Shown: piece by piece, positions 63,424-64,000 of the stretch | Layout of the letters: each line of letters starts with the position of its first letter | How positions within the stretch are numbered: position 1 is the first letter of the stretch | Program-made: the position numbers and the translations under genes | Notes under the pieces: model-generated | Told to the model about the DNA's origin: nothing | The model's input: the letters and a program-made list of their open reading frames with translations, nothing else | The model's database searches: none | Origin: Flavobacterium sp. AG291 | GTDB lineage: Bacteria > Bacteroidota > Bacteroidia > Flavobacteriales > Flavobacteriaceae | Reading direction: 5' to 3' | Assembly: GCF_003350375.1 (NCBI RefSeq) | Contig: NZ_QQAR01000003.1 | Location: forward strand, 248,001 to 312,000 | Length of the DNA stretch: 64,000 nucleotides

Positions 63424-63848
63424 TTATTTAACCTCTCATCCAAACTCCACTTATAATTCTCTACAGCCGAAAGCAAAAATGCCGCAGCACTGCATACAAA
63501 TACCGAATAATTAAAAGGTGCCCTGTAGCCGGCAAAGAACAGCATGCTTAAGGCAAACAGGAGCGTTAGTACTCCGCTGCCTATGGCTGCGTATCTTGTT
63601 TTATAGCCAATGATAAGCATAATGCCGAAAACAACTTCGGCTACGGAAGCGATACCACCCAGTATATTGGCTATGCTTCTGCTGAGGTAGGGCATAAGGG
63701 AATGGGTATAATCTACAAAATTGCTCCAGTTGCCCCAGCCAACATTAGGGGATCCGGGAAGGCCGAGCATTCCTAAGCGATCCATAACGGGAAGAATAAA
63801 ACCGATACCCAGTGCCAGGCGCAAATAAAGCTGAAATGTATTTTTCAT
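63420..63848 (-). CDS. DoxX-like membrane protein
   Basis: 142 residues with four membrane helices (about 4-20, 58-78, 84-103, 108-128). DoxX pattern: LRLALGIGFILPVMDRLG, GIASVAEVVFGIMLIIGYKTRYAAIGSG. The family includes the quinol oxidase subunit DoxX and diverse small membrane proteins; the role here is unknown. Confidence 0.82.
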   Translation of the reverse strand: MKNTFQLYLRLALGIGFILPVMDRLGMLGLPGSPNVGWGNWSNFVDYTHSLMPYLSRSIANILGGIASVAEVVFGIMLIIGYKTRYAAIGSGVLTLLFALSMLFFAGYRAPFNYSVFVCSAAAFLLSAVENYKWSLDERLNN

Positions 63849-64000
63849 AATGGAGAGTTTGATTGTTATGATACAAAGTTGAGGTTAAGTTATATCAAAA
63901 AACTTAATCAGGATTAAGAAATGACATAATCAATTGGTCATTTTTAACTAAAATTTCTCTGCATGTTTTGCTGAGCCAAATCAATTATGTAATAATTTTA

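Overview
The window looks like chromosome of a member of the Flavobacteriaceae, probably Flavobacterium or a close relative. It is AT-rich and densely coded, and most genes lack a Shine-Dalgarno sequence. Several genes are preceded by the Bacteroidetes -7 promoter motif TAnnTTTG. The gene set fits this: TamB, LptD and MlaD envelope proteins, bacillithiol synthesis (bshA), Bacteroidetes-type hutG/hutI, and a conserved flavobacterial protein often mislabelled as an ABC transporter ATPase. I found no rRNA, tRNA, CRISPR array, transposase or phage genes. No gap between genes exceeds 300 bases; the longest (39217-39506, 41808-42088, 55368-55648) hold promoters, a terminator or nothing clear, and 63849-64000 shows only a small hairpin.

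Layout. 1-7.5 kb: 3' part of tamB, then pfkA-gapA, then a BadF-type sugar kinase with mgsA (glycolysis and the methylglyoxal bypass). 7.5-12.9 kb: ridA and lptD on the minus strand, divergent from a cell-wall amidase and mlaD (outer-membrane and envelope maintenance). 12.9-16 kb: two Fe-S proteins flanking a HAD phosphatase and followed by a conserved unknown. 16-21.2 kb: a GH3/beta-lactamase fusion, a DUF1801 protein, bshA and a PrcB-like lipoprotein. 21.2-25 kb, minus strand: a secreted EEP nuclease/phosphatase, a tiny ABC system, a secreted unknown and a DEAD-box helicase. 25-31.6 kb: a CDF metal transporter, a four-helix-bundle gene inside a repeat-bounded element, hutG, a coiled-coil protein, a processive GT2 synthase and hutI. 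31.6-35.5 kb: corA-DUF1003, a GNAT enzyme and fumC.

35.6-41.8 kb is the most distinctive accessory block. It has a 53-residue membrane protein, a red-light sensing operon (response regulator, heme oxygenase, bacteriophytochrome), a second unit (AraC-type regulator with a strong Shine-Dalgarno, then a response regulator), and an overlapping pair of a HipA-like kinase and a DUF3037 protein. 42-47 kb: an LTA-synthase-like phosphotransferase, a PAP2 phosphatase and an OmpR/histidine kinase pair. 47-49 kb: a LysR regulator divergent from an MdaB/YgiN-like quinone pair. 49-53.3 kb: NlpC/P60 and L,D-transpeptidase cell-wall enzymes, a CstB-like persulfide dioxygenase/rhodanese and a thioredoxin. 53.3-55.4 kb: agmatine to putrescine (aguB-aguA).

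55.6-58.4 kb: a compact four-gene unit of lipoprotein, multi-pass membrane protein, histidine kinase and LuxR-type regulator. I consider it a candidate split-receptor signalling system. 58.4-63.8 kb: TrhA/hemolysin III, an orphan GH88, an aldo/keto reductase, a Na+/H+ antiporter, a SUKH-like protein and a DoxX-like protein. Several gene ends carry short heptamer-like or inverted intergenic repeats that no gene explains.
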